A DNA stretch of 64,000 nucleotides from Melampsora larici-populina 98AG31. Its lineage: Eukaryota; Basidiomycota; Pucciniomycetes; Pucciniales; Melampsoraceae. A program made the translations under genes and the position numbers. The stretch spans positions 1,208,783 to 1,272,782 of the forward strand of contig NW_006768778.1 of NCBI RefSeq assembly GCF_000204055.1. The letters are read 5' to 3'. This document shows, piece after piece, positions 10,116 to 23,559 of this stretch (its first letter is position 1; every line of letters starts with the position of its first letter). The notes beneath the pieces are model-generated. The model was not told the origin of the DNA and did not search any database. It was given only the letters and a program-made list of their open reading frames with translations.

Positions 10116-10957
10116 AATGATCCTCTCATTTGCTTTTCCATCTGCCAACCCCCAACCATTGTTCATCCAAGGAACCCAAACTATACCTTCCCAAGATTTC
10201 TTTTTTTTGAAACCATACATTTCTGGAGACCTTTCCAAACCATTTCTACAATTTACATAAACTTGCACTTTTTCACCAAAGCCAGCTATGATAATGTACC
10301 CAAATAAATCTACAATTCTAGTCCTTGCATCACTTTTTCTTTTCTTTTTCTTCAAAAAGAAAACCCCATTCATCTTAAAACATATCAAATTGTCCAAAAA
10401 AACACAAAATTAAATAAAAAAAAAGTTATACAAACAAGTTTTAAATTTCTTTTGATTTTCTACTTATTCATGAAAAATCAAATTTCAAACCAAAAAAAAA
10501 ACCAAACCCTCAACAAACAAACAAACAAAAAAAAAGTTCAAAATTAAAACAAACCAAATTCTTCCTAAAAGAAAAGCACATCGAAATCTCAAAATTGCAA
10601 AAAAAAAGAACAAAGAAAAAAGAAAAAGTGTAAAGTTTTTCAATCAAAAAAAAAGCAAAAGAAAAAAAAAACCTTAATTAAATTCTACATTTCAATTAAT
10701 TAATTTAAAGATATGCGAGGAAAATAGGAGAGATATATATATAAAAAAACCTTAAAATTGAAATGCGTATTACACACACACACAAACACACACACACATA
10801 TATATATATAGATATTAAATAAAACAAAAAAAGGAATGAGAGAATATTATATATATATATATATTTAAAAGACATTTCTTTCTTTTCTTTGGTTAAAAAA
10901 AATAGTGTCCTGATCAAAAAAAAAAGAAAACAATTCAAGTAATATATATATTAAAAC
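10116..10957. other. AT-rich 3' flank of the chitin synthase gene with microsatellites
   Basis: There is no gene. Poly-A runs dominate 10380-10700. A CA microsatellite followed by (TA)n lies at about 10773-10810, with another (AT)n at 10848-10864. It probably contains the 3' UTR and polyadenylation region of the minus-strand chitin synthase. Confidence 0.5.
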
Positions 10958-13900
10958 TCATCTAAACATTGAAAACGTTGGAGGTTTAGGTAATCCAGTT
11001 TGACTATTAGCTGCTTGTGGTTGATGATGATGATGAGTAAATGGTAAATTACTTTGACTACTCGTTCCTGTACTTGAACTATTCGTAGTAGCTGTACTTC
11101 GATCTACTCTTCTCATCGTTCCAGTGGAATCAGGTACAGCTCCTACATCTGATTCCACAAAAGAAAAAGAAAAAGCACCAGTCAAATTCAATAAACATCA
11201 AAAAGACTTCACAAATCGGAATAAAAAAAACGATAATATTCAACTTACCAGCTAAACTGACTCCTTTTCTTCCACCAATGTTATGATCTTGAAACAAATG
11301 TGAAAACTCATCTGCTCCACCTAAACTACTACTACGACTACTACCCTCCTCACCACTTCCTATACCTCCTCGATTCACAAACGAAGTATTAATCTTACCC
11401 AATGAACTTTTAGTTGGATTAGATTGATTAGAAGATTTAGATCCAAGATAAGGTGGACTAAAGAATCCATGATCATGTGCTGCTGAATTCGGTTGATCAC
11501 CTTCTTCTGGTTCCATTGCATTTCTATAATTCATACTAAGTTGATGTAATGAAGGATGAGTCGGGCCAGATGGTTGTGATGATCCATATCCTAGATTTCG
11601 CCCATTTCCAAAATTCGTATTCGCTTCTTCTCTTGCTAAAGGTTGTGGTAATGATAATTCTTGTACTCCTCCCGGTCTACCTGGTCCTACCATATCATTT
11701 CCTGTGGTTGTACTCCAATTCTCAACACTACTATTCAGACTATAACGCCTTGAGTGATTCATATGACCAGCTCCAACGAAAAGAGGTGAACCCGATCGTG
11801 TAGCCATCATACCAGCGTTTTGGTGAAACGGATACTGTTGTGTTAGATCAGCAGAAGCCAAATGATCACGAATGGAAGCAGTAGCCGAATCTAATTTCCA
11901 TCTTCGCTCACGCTCGAATTCAGCCCAACGTTTCATTGTGATATGAGATGAATCGAATTCTCCTTCTTTATCACCATGAGCCTTTTCCTTTGCACCTTCA
12001 ATCTTCCTTGTCTCACCCCATGTGAAATCGTCCATATGAAAGTAAGCATAAGTAGGTAAGACAGCGTTCCAGATAGGTAGTGAGAAAAGATAGATGATCA
12101 TCCATCCCACATAGGCTATCCTTCTAGACGTGATGACGATCAGTAGACCAGGTAAACCGAGGATGAAGGCTAGCAAGATCAATGAGACGATAGGTTTTTC
12201 AGTACCAGGAATGATGGTAAGGATAAGAATATAGCCAGTGAACGCAATAGCAGCCGGTAAAACCAAGGTTCCAACCAATTCCATCCCAATCACAAACTGC
12301 ATCGAAAAACAAAATGTACCACAAAGATCTCTGACAAATAGCAATTCAAACAGATTATGAATAGTTGAATTGATCCATCTACGACGTTGAGAAATCAAAA
12401 TTCGAAAGGTATCAGGTACGATCGTCTTACATACTGCTTGAGGACAAAACATCATCTTTCGTTTCGGGAAAGTCTTCAACATCAAGGTGGTCAGGAATCG
12501 ATCTTCTCCGAGTAATAATAAATTCTTCGCATGTAAACTTTCGACTACGTTCTCTGAATAATGTTCGACAATGTCAGGATTGGCTAAGATCGGGACCCAG
12601 TATCCATCACCTCCTTTTGGTGCTTTGATTCGATACATTGAGAAACATCCAGGTAAACAAGTCACACCACCAAACATTGACTCAAAAGATTTTTGAAGAT
12701 GATGAGAAATGTAATATTCAAACACTATCGATTTTCAAACATACACGTCAGTAAGTTTTCGAACACATCACGCTGAGGAAAAGAAGTCGGATTTACCTTG
12801 TATCATGGTCACCCAACTATCACCCTTGTTTGCAATCTTGGTTTCTCCACATAAGCCCATGATCTCAGAATCTCTAACCATACAAGCTGCCATACGAGAA
12901 ACCGAATCCGGAAAGACTATTTGAATGAGAAAAGAATAAATCAAGTCAATGATCTGATCAACAAATCCAAACTTGAAACACTTTCACTCACCTTTAGTAT
13001 CTGCATCCACCATCAAACAAATCTCATAATGATCAGGACTAACACCGGTGATTCTCCATATCGAATTAAAGAACTCATAATCAAATTCATTCATTCGTTC
13101 ATCAAACATCACTTTTTGTAAAAAGCTCATCAACAAGACTTGTGAATCTCTTTTACCTCGATTACCCGGTTTAGATTCATGTTGTTCATCTGGATTACCT
13201 ACTTTAGCAATCAAGATCATCGGTACCCTTTGTTGTTTATTGACTTCTACTGTATTATTATCATACGAATAAAATCCTGCATAAACTTTAGCCATATTAT
13301 GACGTTTGTGACCATCAGCAATGGCAACATAACTTAATCCTTCTACATCTTCAGCTGGTATCAAAAGTTCTTTCATCATGGTTAAGCAAATTTCAGGCGT
13401 GCTCATATCGTTACCTGAACCTTTGACTTTCCCATCTGCGATGACAAGGATAAATTTATGTGAATTGGGATAATCTGTTGTTGCAAGTGAATCAAGTGTT
13501 GTACGAAGACCTTCAATAGATTCCGAGTAAGCTGTCACCAGGCAAATAGTGTGAACCAACGGGAAATTGAAAGGTTCGTAATCCGGTGGTGGTTGAGGTA
13601 TCACATTGTAAAGTGGGAAAGGACATCCAGGAGGTTGAGTTGAGCCTCCTTCTGTACTTCCACCACCCCCTGCACCCCCTCCCATCATGTAAGATGATCT
13701 TTGCGAGCCAAGAGGTAAAGAACTAGCACTATGTGACGGTTTGATCGCTCCATTCGCGCCTGGTGAGGTTGGTGGTGAATTCTTCATGCCTGGCACAGCG
13801 AGCATGCCTTTAGTAAAAGCCATACTCTTCCTATTCATCTCGCCAACATAAGTACTCATCGGCCTAGCACCACCACCGCCATTGAGACCACCTCCACCTC

Positions 13901-16249
13901 CACCGCTAGGTTTTCCGGCCATAGTAAATCGACTGGTATTGGGTAAGATACTACGTTTTCCGTTCTTCGCATTCGGCCGGTATCGAGCAGGCGCAGGACG
14001 ATAGATATCATCGGTCCAACTTTCAATCGCAGCAGCTCGTTCAGCTCGTTGTTCGGCAGTTTCCTTACCAAAAGATCCAAGTCTCCATCCGAAAAACCAA
14101 GCAAAGGAAACTGCCATGGCCCATTTGATCAAGACTACACCGATAATGACCACCAATGAAGCATAAAGAACCACAGTAGAAGCAACACATCCTAATGTAT
14201 TGGTATCGATATAACCAACTTGAATGGTATCCGTCAAACAAGATCCTAAGGCTTTACCACCTGTCCGAACGAGTTGCATGGTGATATCTTGACCACTAAA
14301 GCTATTGTTCACCACTCTTAAATCATCAAATACAGATGGATAAGTCACTTGAGATTTATCCAACCAATTCAATAAACTTAAATCTAAAACAGCTGAATCA
14401 TAGACAGCTAAATTTCGACTCGAGTTGCGTAAATCGTTCCATGTGTAATAAACTTGTCCTAATGGATGCAGTTTGATGAAAGCACTTCGAGCATCGTTTT
14501 GGGTATGACATAATTGACCTTGAGCGTATCCCTAGTAATGCCACACCGCAAAATAAAATATAGGGTCAGACAAATTTGAACACTTGTGTAGAAAAAAAGA
14601 TCAAGTGACTTACCGTCTTGTTCACAGGACTTGTACCAAACTGATTATAAAGATTACAAGGAAAATACCACCCCAAGTTTCCATCTTTGTCCACAGGAAT
14701 CCCAGTACCAGAAGCCGCCGTAATGATACCTTTACAATTCAGGTTAACTCTTTGAAATAGAAAGCTTCCATCTTGACCACCCGCATTGAATGTGCTATAT
14801 AAAGGATTATCACCAGCTGCTATTCCAGGAGCTCCAACATGTTGAAAACTATTCAGATCATATGTTTCACCATGAAAGATCATCATACCTCCTTCTAAAT
14901 TTCCTGAATGATATCTCAGTGGCGGCTTCCCACAAACAACCTAGAGTCAAAAGACATAAGCCTTATAATGAGTTTCTGCAATGTCTTTTTTTGGGACAAA
15001 AAGAGACTGACTTGTGTAAAACCAAAGGTAAGAAAGGCAACACCAGCCATTAAAGTAAAGATGAGGAAGAGAATTCCCATTTTCTCTCTCCAGGCTGCAG
15101 CTCTTTCTGGAGTTTTGATACCAAAGCATGATAATACGAATAATGGAAAGCAACAAGTGACTACTCTGCAATAGATTGGCCAAGGTTCAACTGGCTTTTT
15201 GACTGGTATGTTCTATTTTCAAAAATTTGACAATCAACTAATTGTCAGAACAGTTTCTTTGCATCAGATTGGCTGAAATCTTTGAATGTCAACACTTACC
15301 ATAGCCACTGTATCGGTATCTGACATCTTTCTCTTATTGACTCTCCTCCGTAATGTCTCACCGCGTTTGAGAATCGACAGACCTGATTCTTCTGCTTCAC
15401 CAGGTCGACGAGCCAACAAACTTTTACCACGTTTGAGACCTTCAGCTCCATTACCGAATCCAGACTGACCGTTCGGATGACGTGCTTGAGGAGGAGCAGT
15501 ACGACCGAGAGCAGCCATCAATCCGGGTCCACGAGGATGTCGATGTGTTGAATCATCATTTTCTTCAATCTCGGGATCTGAAAAATATGAACGAGGGTCT
15601 GCTCGACGAGGAAGATCGTACGCTGGAGTCTGATTGACAAGTGCTACTGAGCCATCTACCGCTGCTGTACCAGTCTTACTCAATCCTACTCGACCACGTT
15701 CATCAGCTTGCATGGCAGCAGCATGGTTTCGATAATTGTAAAGTCGATGAGATGGATCAACTGGTGCTCGATCAGGTCGGACTAGAGATTTCTTTCGACG
15801 CATCTCTGGATTGGCACCGTATTGACCATCATGAGCACGACCGGAAGTAGAATGTGGATCAGATGGACCTGCAGATGGACCGAAGCGGACTGCATGAGGA
15901 TGTCGAGTGGGTTGGAATTCTTCATCTTTGGGTAAAATCGGAAGTGATGGATCTGAATGTGTTGGTGATGACCCAAAATTAACCTTTGAATGTTTGCATT
16001 CACGTGTTTGAGTAAATTTTCGAAATGACAGGGAGAAATTGAGGATTGAAATTACGTAGTTAAGTTAGTGATGCGTAATAAGATAGCAAAGACCATTAAA
16101 GAGGCATGATCAAATTAGAAACTGACTTTGACTGGATCTGAAGGAATGTCTGAATCGACGCTCTGATTGCGAACTGGAGAACCACGTTGAGAAAAGGAAG
16201 GAAAAGTAGGAGGATTAGGCCTAGTTGGCCGATTGGGATCGTGTGACAT
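10958..16249 (-). CDS. Class IV chitin synthase (Chs3-type), eight exons
   Basis: Exons (minus strand, read from the start codon): 16127-16249, 15300-15983, 15012-15212, 14614-14940, 12992-14531, 12797-12916, 11249-12724, 10958-11148. They join to 1,553 aa. The enzyme polymerises UDP-GlcNAc into chitin at the plasma membrane. Visible landmarks are two N-terminal membrane segments (about 285-340), a luminal Cys-containing domain, another membrane segment, the nucleotide-binding ADGKVKGSG region, VDADTK at the end of exon 5, a GEDRFLTT motif near 1071, the catalytic QRRRW near 1111-1115, a C-terminal membrane cluster and the [12 protein letters not shown] motif. No myosin motor is present, which separates it from classes V/VII. 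N- and C-terminal tails are long and Ser/Gly/Asn-rich. Intron 1 (15984-16126) is the least certain junction; all other junctions keep phase and family sequence. Confidence 0.93.
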
Positions 16250-18775
16250 TGATGAGTAGGTTGAAACGAAACCGAGGAAGATTGGAAGAGCCGAATCGAA
16301 AAGATGTTGAGAATGGTGAAATGCGAAGAGCTAGGAGAAAACGGGATGATGATGATGACTGATGATGATGACTGATGATGAAAGGAGGCGGTTCGGAAGG
16401 AGGTTGAGGATAGTTTTGAATTGAACCGGTTCGTATTAAGGAGAGAGTTGGTTGAATCCGAAAAAAAAAGAGACGGTTGTTGTATGAGGTGTTAACTTAA
16501 GTCCAGAAGAGTTTCAGTTGAATGAAGAATGACATAAGAGGATTAGATTGAAAAAGGTTTTGGATGAAAAGAAATCGTCCGAGTAACTGAAGCTGAAGGG
16601 AAGACTGAAAGATCAAGACTGACTTGGTTAAATTAATTTTCGTAAAAGCTTGAGATCATGAGCCAAGAAGGTTTCTTTGAGTTTCTTCAAGCTTTTCTAT
16701 CTTGATCAGCCTTTGAAAATAGAAATCAACTTGTTGAATCTGATCACTACATACTCATACACACCGTATAGCAGGTAGGTCAAGGTGCCACAAGAACGAA
16801 CCAGAAACAGAAACAGAAACAGATATAGATCATCAGTTAGTTATGTACTACTCGAAAATGTTAGAATCGACTTCTACTCTTTAACACCAAAGTTCTAAAG
16901 TCCTCGGCTTCACGAATGCCAAGTATGTAGAGAATAAAAGAATTGAACTGACTGCACAGCACGACAAGTGTAGAAAACTAGCAGCCGACCTTACCGAGCA
17001 AGTAAACTTGATCAACTAGAACAAACCTTGAAGAGCTGACCAAAAGATCACAATGGGATTCGAAAAGAAAAGCAGAGGTCAAGAAAAATTATAAGTAGAA
17101 TGACCCACATAGAAATGATGAAGAATCTTGACTTACTCGATCTTGAATAGTTTGTCAAGTTTATACACCTAGGTTTGTAGCTTGTAGCTAAAAACTGTCA
17201 GGTAAAGAAGTAGAAGAAGCAAAGGCGTAAGCATATTATGTAAAATCAACTACATTTCGCCTATCGTTAAAATCATCAATCTGCAGTCAATGTAGAACTC
17301 TTCCATCACTAGGGTAGCCCACGGTGATGAGGGTAAGGATGAAGTATGTAGACTGATTGGGTTGTGTTTATACTGAAGTTCGATGATGTGTACATAAAAC
17401 TATCATCTCTATCAATTTGAAGATTCATTCTAATCCTGGTTGATGCGGGGTGAATAGTGACTTGAAGGAAAACCGAATCGAAATCACTTACACTGGATCT
17501 TGAAGTAGCTTGGTTCTTGTGTTGGTGTAAAGATGATTTTTCAAGATTTACCGATATTGAAAACTTGAATCAATTTCAGATTGCTTGCTATTCTGATTTC
17601 TGAGCTTGAGGATAAAAGAAAAATCGATGGTCAAAGTCTAGACTACTTTGATATGTGAGTGAGATTGTATCTGAAGATTTTGCTAGTTTTTTTGCAAACC
17701 GTTTTAAGATCTGATTCTGAATCAGTACTAAAAAGTCAAGAACAGTTTTAAAGATGGTATGTATGTGAAGAAATCAAAATGGATGTGATATGTATAGCTG
17801 ACCTCAAGCCAGTTTAAGAAAGAAAGAAAGAAAGAAAGAAAGTCAAGTTGACTTCTTAAATGTTTGATGAACTGATTTAGTTGTAAATGGTAATTCTTTT
17901 GTGAAGGTTTCAAGTTAAAGAATCGATTCTTATTCGATTCTTTAAAAAGTAGTAAAATCAAATCTTTCTTTGTTTTGAATAGCTAGTTTTCTAAATTTGT
18001 CTTCACTTCGAACTCGATTGTAACAGAAAGTCTCCTTTTGCTGGTTGATCGATAAACTTAGTCTTCATCTCTTCTTGCTTAGTCAGCTTTAGGTTCTTCA
18101 TTCTTTCTCATCAATCTCTTGCTCCTTGGCGATGATTTCATAGTACAACCTTCATCAAAGAAAGAAATTAGAGATTGGTCACTAAAACGATCGAAGTTCA
18201 ATTATCACTTCGATCCTTCTCTCTCTCTCTTCATCTCTACTCTACAATGTGTAATCATCTCTTTTCCCCTCATCGTTTGAGCTTCTCGTCTCTCATCTTT
18301 TTCCCGAGTCATCTTCTTTTCCAAAGTAGGAACGCTCGAAAGCACGCTTGGTCTCTTCGCATCATCGCTCGCTCGCCTTCGCTTTGGAATTCATCCGACT
18401 CCCTAGTCTCAAATTCAAAGCCACGTTCGTCCTTCTAATTCTATATGTAGTTGTAAATCATATTAGATTAGTGGTCTAGAGCTTCAGAGCACGTTTTTCG
18501 CGGGAACGCCAGAAATTATACTTTGATAATCCTGAGGACATGATTTTCTGGCGCCATCCTGGATTCCTGGCTCATCATCAAGTCCACTTCTGTACCGTAC
18601 ACACCGTGGGGCTCGGGTGTACTTTGAGATGTCCGACGGAAGCCCGGCTTTGTTCATGGGTTCTTCAAGGCAGGAGCTGGGGCCAGGTCATGCCCCGTAG
18701 CGACCCGGGTGTCACTAGGCAACCAAGTCAGCCCGAGGCCTTGAGACGGGCCAGAATCAACCTTAACTAAGTCCC
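16250..18775. other. Upstream region of chitin synthase; no gene recognised
   Basis: Contains GAT-rich tandem words at 16346-16380, a (GAAA)n microsatellite at about 17818-17841 and a pyrimidine-rich CTCT tract near 18215-18235. A GC-richer patch spans about 18540-18760 and differs from its surroundings, but it has no convincing coding pattern or TIRs. The 87-codon ORF at 18175 is low-complexity and was not accepted. Confidence 0.4.
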
Positions 18776-19969
18776 TCTATTCACCTTCATCACCAAATTC
18801 AACTGAGTCATCTTGCTGGACCATACATACCAGCTGTCACAGCAAATGGCTAAAAAACAATATGAGATTGGAAGGGGATTTTTCAAGTCTTTCATGGTTC
18901 AAATTTGTATATTAAAGTCATTTGGATTGATGAGTGTATGGAACATCAGGCTTATCTTGTTAGTATTCAAAAAAGTATCTTTTCCAAGTACCTCCACAAC
19001 CACTGAAGACCAGTTGTTGAATCATTTGACCAGTGTCATATCATTTTTTCAACTTTGGATGTAAGTCCCTTGCTGGTTTAAGGACATATTTTCAGCTGAG
19101 GTATGAGTTGATCAGTTGGGTCAAAGGATGTATAGACTTGAAGAAGCCAGATGTCAAAGTCTCAAAGATTTCACACACATTTCAAAGTTACAGTCAACTC
19201 TTTTGTTTGCCATTACAGGATATGGATGGATTCAAGTAAATGTAAGAAGTCAGAGGAAGATGTATTAGAAGTAGTCTCCTCATGAAACCTCTCTCTCTTG
19301 TACCATGTATGTAGATTTTGTTGATCCAGTAGAATTTGAACTTTTTGGTATTCAATTTTCATCAACTTTGAGTTTGCTAATTGCTGGGTTTATACCAAGG
19401 TTATTATTAAAATCCCAAATCATTTTGATTACAATGCCCAATAATCTTTGTAGCTTGTCACATGATCTGCCAACCACAGACATGTTACACAACAAGCTCT
19501 GAAGGACATCATGTGTGGTTTGAGGAGGAACTCAGTTAACTTGGATAATCTTTGGGATGTCAATCAATTCTACCACCTCAAGAACTCATAATTTAGCTTT
19601 TGAGCTACAAAATATTCAAGAGAAGTAAAAACAGATTTATCAAACCAGATATTGATGATGGAAGTCATGGTTCCAATATACAGCTCCTTCAAATGTTTTG
19701 CTTCATCTGTTGTTGCATTGATTTCTTATCTCTTTAACCATCTCCACTTGACTCCATCCACCATTTCTGATGAAATCCATAAATCTCAAAAAAGGTATTT
19801 TCATTGTGTGCATATGCTGACTGCCTCATTTCTGCCTGAAAGTCGATTTAGGTGTGCACATTATCAAGGGGCCACCAAATGGGCAAGGTTCACCAATCTT
19901 CAATCATAAGTTTCCAAATTTTTGGTCAAATTGCCAAAATGTGTGAGTGAGAAGGGTTTTTTTGATCCT
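18776..19969. other. Gene-free stretch before the tandem array
   Basis: ORFs on both strands are short and of low-complexity translation. I recognise no transposase, reverse transcriptase or splice-linked exon set. Probably decayed repeat DNA. Confidence 0.35.
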
Positions 19970-20484
19970 TGTGATTAGGAAGTTGTCACAACTGATTTAA
20001 TAATATTTTCAAAACATATGTGTAGGAATTTTCCCTGAACTCTTTGCTGGATAGTGACAACAGCATGGAGACAAATGGAAGATTGAGTGATATAGAAACC
20101 TTTATAACTGATTTTGATATCTTTTTAGCTGACATCAGAAGTAGATTTTTCCAAGTTTGTATTCAAGAAAACCCTCTACCACCATGGATCAACCCAAGAA
20201 AGGCACCAAGATACAGATAGAGGGAAAATGGGACCATCAAGGCCAGTTGGACCTGCATCACAATATATAAAGCTGAGAAAAACACCAAAAGGGAGAGAGG
20301 GAAGAGATCCTCTAGACAAAACAATAAACAGAAAAGGGAGTAGAACTAGTTAAAGCTATAAACTCCATGTACACCTGTACTCTATACTCTACCATTACAG
20401 GAAGCTCTGCGTGATAATTCAGAGCCTGATGATCAAGAATTTACAAAGATACAACACCAGCTCTTAACAAAGGATCATAGCATA

Positions 20485-21489
20485 TTAGACTGTGTTTTCC
20501 AATTTTAAAAACCATCTTTGAATTCCAAATGGAAAAGGTGCTGTGCCTCTCATCTTTATCACATAGGCTTCAATGGCTTGGCGCACTTTGGGTGTTATAT
20601 CTTGTGTGAAAGCGATTCCTCTTAAGATTTGCAAATATGGAAGGGGGCTTTCTGCAGAGTTGATTCTACCTATCATATCTTTGATCATATCTTCCCACTT
20701 ATGCTTTCCTGTTAAAAGTAACTCATTTGTTGCTATTACAAAATCTTCAGGACACTTTAAATAATGTTTAGCTATGTCTGGAAGGAATAATGAGGTCGGA
20801 TCAGCTCCTTTGAGTTCTTGGATCTTATCTTCTCTGAGAAGCTCTCAGACTACTCACAAGCTTGTTGTTCCTTTAAAAACAAAGCCTTTTCTTTCAGCCT
20901 ACTCCGTTGGATCTCAACACTATCATCATTGATACTCTCTGCTTGGCCTTCTGTCTTTCCCATTTCTGGTCTCTTTGGTGGATGTTCTGTCAAAAATAAC
21001 CTTACCTGTTCCATTGTCGAATCCATAACAGCCTCTTGATCTTTTGTATCATCTTCGAGTCTGGCAAAATCTGGCAGGTAAAATTAGCCTGGATCAGATT
21101 CTCTGCGATCATGTATCATGGTTATTGTTGACGCTTTTTAGATTACTCACATCCTTCCCAAAATGTGTCAACATACTGACATTGTTGATCAGTCAAATAG
21201 TGTATATTGCGAAATTTTCCGTCAGCAAGCTGTTGTCTTATGTTTGTTGCTTTCTCCCATTCAACTGTTTGAAAATATATCAATGTTCAAGATTATTCAA
21301 CAACTCTTGAAATGGAAATGTTTAGAGATGTGATCACTCACCACTTTCTGGGATATCTGCGGTCCCTGAAACAGACGCCTCAATGGATCTGATATTCATA
21401 CCATGAACTAAAGGAGTATAGGTACTTGGCTGAAGTATTGGCTGGATCAAGATAAACCGGAAGCACTTCTTCATTTTGGAAAAAGACAT
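20485..21489 (-). CDS. Tandem-family protein, copy A (four exons, 255 aa)
   Basis: Exons from the start codon: 21342-21489, 21151-21264, 20858-21070, 20485-20777; introns of 77, 80 and 80 nt, all GTGAGT...AG. The joined frame is open throughout. Without the third intron, exon 3 would end at a TAG directly after QQACE. The family is not recognised. The N-terminus has a short hydrophobic stretch (CFRFILIQPIL) that may be a weak signal peptide, followed by SVSGTADIPES, then DQQCQYVDTFWEG, a charged helical region rich in Lys/Glu, LKCPEDFVIATNELLL, PLPYLQILRGIAFTQDITP and the terminal PFGIQRWFLKLENTV. Copies A and C are closer to each other than to B. Function is unknown; a lineage-specific, possibly secreted protein is inferred. 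Confidence 0.72.
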
Positions 21490-21599
21490 GGATATATAAC
21501 AATACTTAGTGGGTAAGGTATTTAAAATCTTGCGATGATTAAGTTTGCCACAGAAGGAAAAAATGAAGATAAGTTGAGATAAGGGAAAGAATTTGAACT

Positions 21600-22139
21600 T
21601 ATTCTCACCCCATTTCAATTTGATATGCCAAAAGATTCATATACTCTTTTTTTCATATGTACTACTCTGCCAGTTTTGTGTCTTGCTGCAGTTGGACTCG
21701 GAGCGGCGCTTTGTGAAACATGTGGCACACTCAATCACAAAGCTTTTTTGCAATATCTGAAGGGTATCTCTCAAAATATGTAGGATGATTGGTATATTCT
21801 CCTTACCTGTTTTTGAAGTTGAATTTCAGCTTTATATCTTTCCCAGTGGCCACACCTGACCCACAGGCCTGGTTTGTCATGTTGTCATCTATTCCAAACT
21901 TTGCTATTTTTGCACAAGCGCTCACGGAAAGGATACATCCCCTTCAACAAGTCTGGTTTTGTAACAGGGCATGATTGCTTTTGAATTCTGTTAGACAGCA
22001 CTGCAATTTTTCTCCGCCCGTGATTTTCAAGTCGGACCTCACCGTTTCATATCATTCACTGCCGTCATAGTAAACTTTGTACTTTTTGAACAAGCGCTCA
22101 CACCCAGGCTACATCACCTTTGACAGGTATGGCTACGCA
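21600..22139. repeat. Promoter segment and minisatellite block of unit A
   Basis: Contains the conserved upstream segment (CTTGCTGCAGTTGGACT at 21682) and about two units of the roughly 195-bp repeat (landmarks GGCCTGGTTTG, ACAAGCGCTCAC and ACATCCCCTTCAAC) at about 21860-22139. Copies also stand upstream of genes B and C. Confidence 0.6.
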
Positions 22140-22434
22140 ACCGGTCACATAAGCCTTATGGTAGCATTGATCGACCCAAGAAGAGCTTGCACCTGCACCA
22201 CAATGTATGAAGCTGAGAAAAACACCAAAAGGGAGAGAGAGAAGATCTTCGACACAAAGAAATACAGAAGAAAGGGACTAGAACTTGAAGCTATGAACTC
22301 CATGTATGTCTGTACTCTCTACTACACCATGTCAGGAAGCTCTAAGTATGATCATCTAGAGCATGATGATCAAGAATTTACAAATACAACACCAGCTCTT
22401 AACAAAGAGTAACGAGACATTAGACTGAGTTCTT

Positions 22435-23422
22435 CTAGTTTTCCAATTTTACAAACCATCTTTGAATTCCAAATGGAAAAGGCGCTGTGCCTTTCATCAC
22501 GATTGCATAGGCTTCAATGGCTTCCCGCACCTCAGGTGTTATATCTTGTGTGAAAGCAATTTCTCTTAAGATTTGCAAATATGGAAGGGGAACCTCTGCA
22601 GGGTCAATTTTACCTATCATATCTTCCACCATATCTTCCCACTTATCCTTGTCTGTCAAAAGTAACTCGTTTGTTGCTATTACAAAATCTTCCGGGCACA
22701 TTAAAAAATGATCATGTCTGTCTGGAAGTGAAAATGAGGTCGGATGCGCTCCTCTGAGTTCTTTGATCATATCTCCTCTGCAAAACTCTTGGACTACTCA
22801 CAAGCTTGTTGTTTCTTTAAGAAGAAAGCCTGTTCTTTCAGTCTACTCCGTTCAATCTCCACCCCATCATTATCAATACTATCTGCCCGGTTTTTCGCCG
22901 GTCTCTTTGGTGGATGCTTTTTCAAAAATTCGATTGCCTGTTCCATTGCCGATGCTATAACAAGCTCTTGATCTGTTGAATCCTGTTTGAGGCGGGCAAA
23001 ATCTGGCAGGTGAAATCAGTCTGAATCAGATTCTCTCTCATCATGTATGATGATTATTCTTGAAACCTTCTAGATTACTCACATCCTTCCCAAAATGTGT
23101 CAACATACTGACATTGTCGATCTGTCAATTGTTGTACATTGCAAAATTTTCCGTCAGCGAGCTGTTGTCTTATGTTTCTTGCTTTTGCCCATTCAGCTGT
23201 TTGGAATTAATTCAATGTTGAAGATCAGTCAACACCTCTTGGAATGGGTTATGCCTAGATATGTGATCACTCACCACTTTCTGGGACATCTGTGGTCCCT
23301 GAAACAGACGCCTCAATAGATTTGATCTCCATACCATGAACTAACGGAGTATAGATACTTGGATGGAGTATTGGGTGCATCAAGATAAACCAGAAGCACT
23401 TTGCCATTTTGGAAAAAGACAT
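22435..23422 (-). CDS. Tandem-family protein, copy B (four exons, 249 aa)
   Basis: Exons from the start codon: 23275-23422, 23083-23196, 22802-23002, 22435-22721; introns of 78, 80 and 80 nt. Structure and landmarks match copy A: CFWFILMHPIL at the N-terminus, DRQCQYVDTFWEG, LMCPEDFVIATNELLL, PLPYLQILREIAFTQDITP and PFGIQRWFVKLEN. It is the most diverged copy: exon 3 is 12 nt shorter, acidic substitutions occur (VEDMIGKIDPAEV, TPEVREAIEAY) and the last two residues are missing. All changes preserve the frame, suggesting constraint as protein. Function is not recognised. Confidence 0.72.
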
Positions 23423-23559
23423 GGATAACACTACTTAATGTATAAGGTCTCTTGAATCTTGCAAGGCTTATGTTTGCCACAGGAGGAAAAAATGAAGGAA
23501 AGTTGAGACAAGGGGAAGAATTTGGACTTATCTTCAGCCAATTTATATGCCAAAGAATC

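Noticed and set aside
18175..18438. 87-codon ORF upstream of chitin synthase
   Set aside because: Ser/Leu/Phe-rich translation of a pyrimidine tract; no motif, no splice-linked exons.
20834..20858. A 24-26-nt mini-intron at the end of exon 3 in the tandem-family genes
   Set aside because: It begins with a good GTGAGT, but every nearby AG either creates a stop or breaks the frame. The acceptor 80 nt downstream (56 nt in copy C) restores the frame in all three copies.
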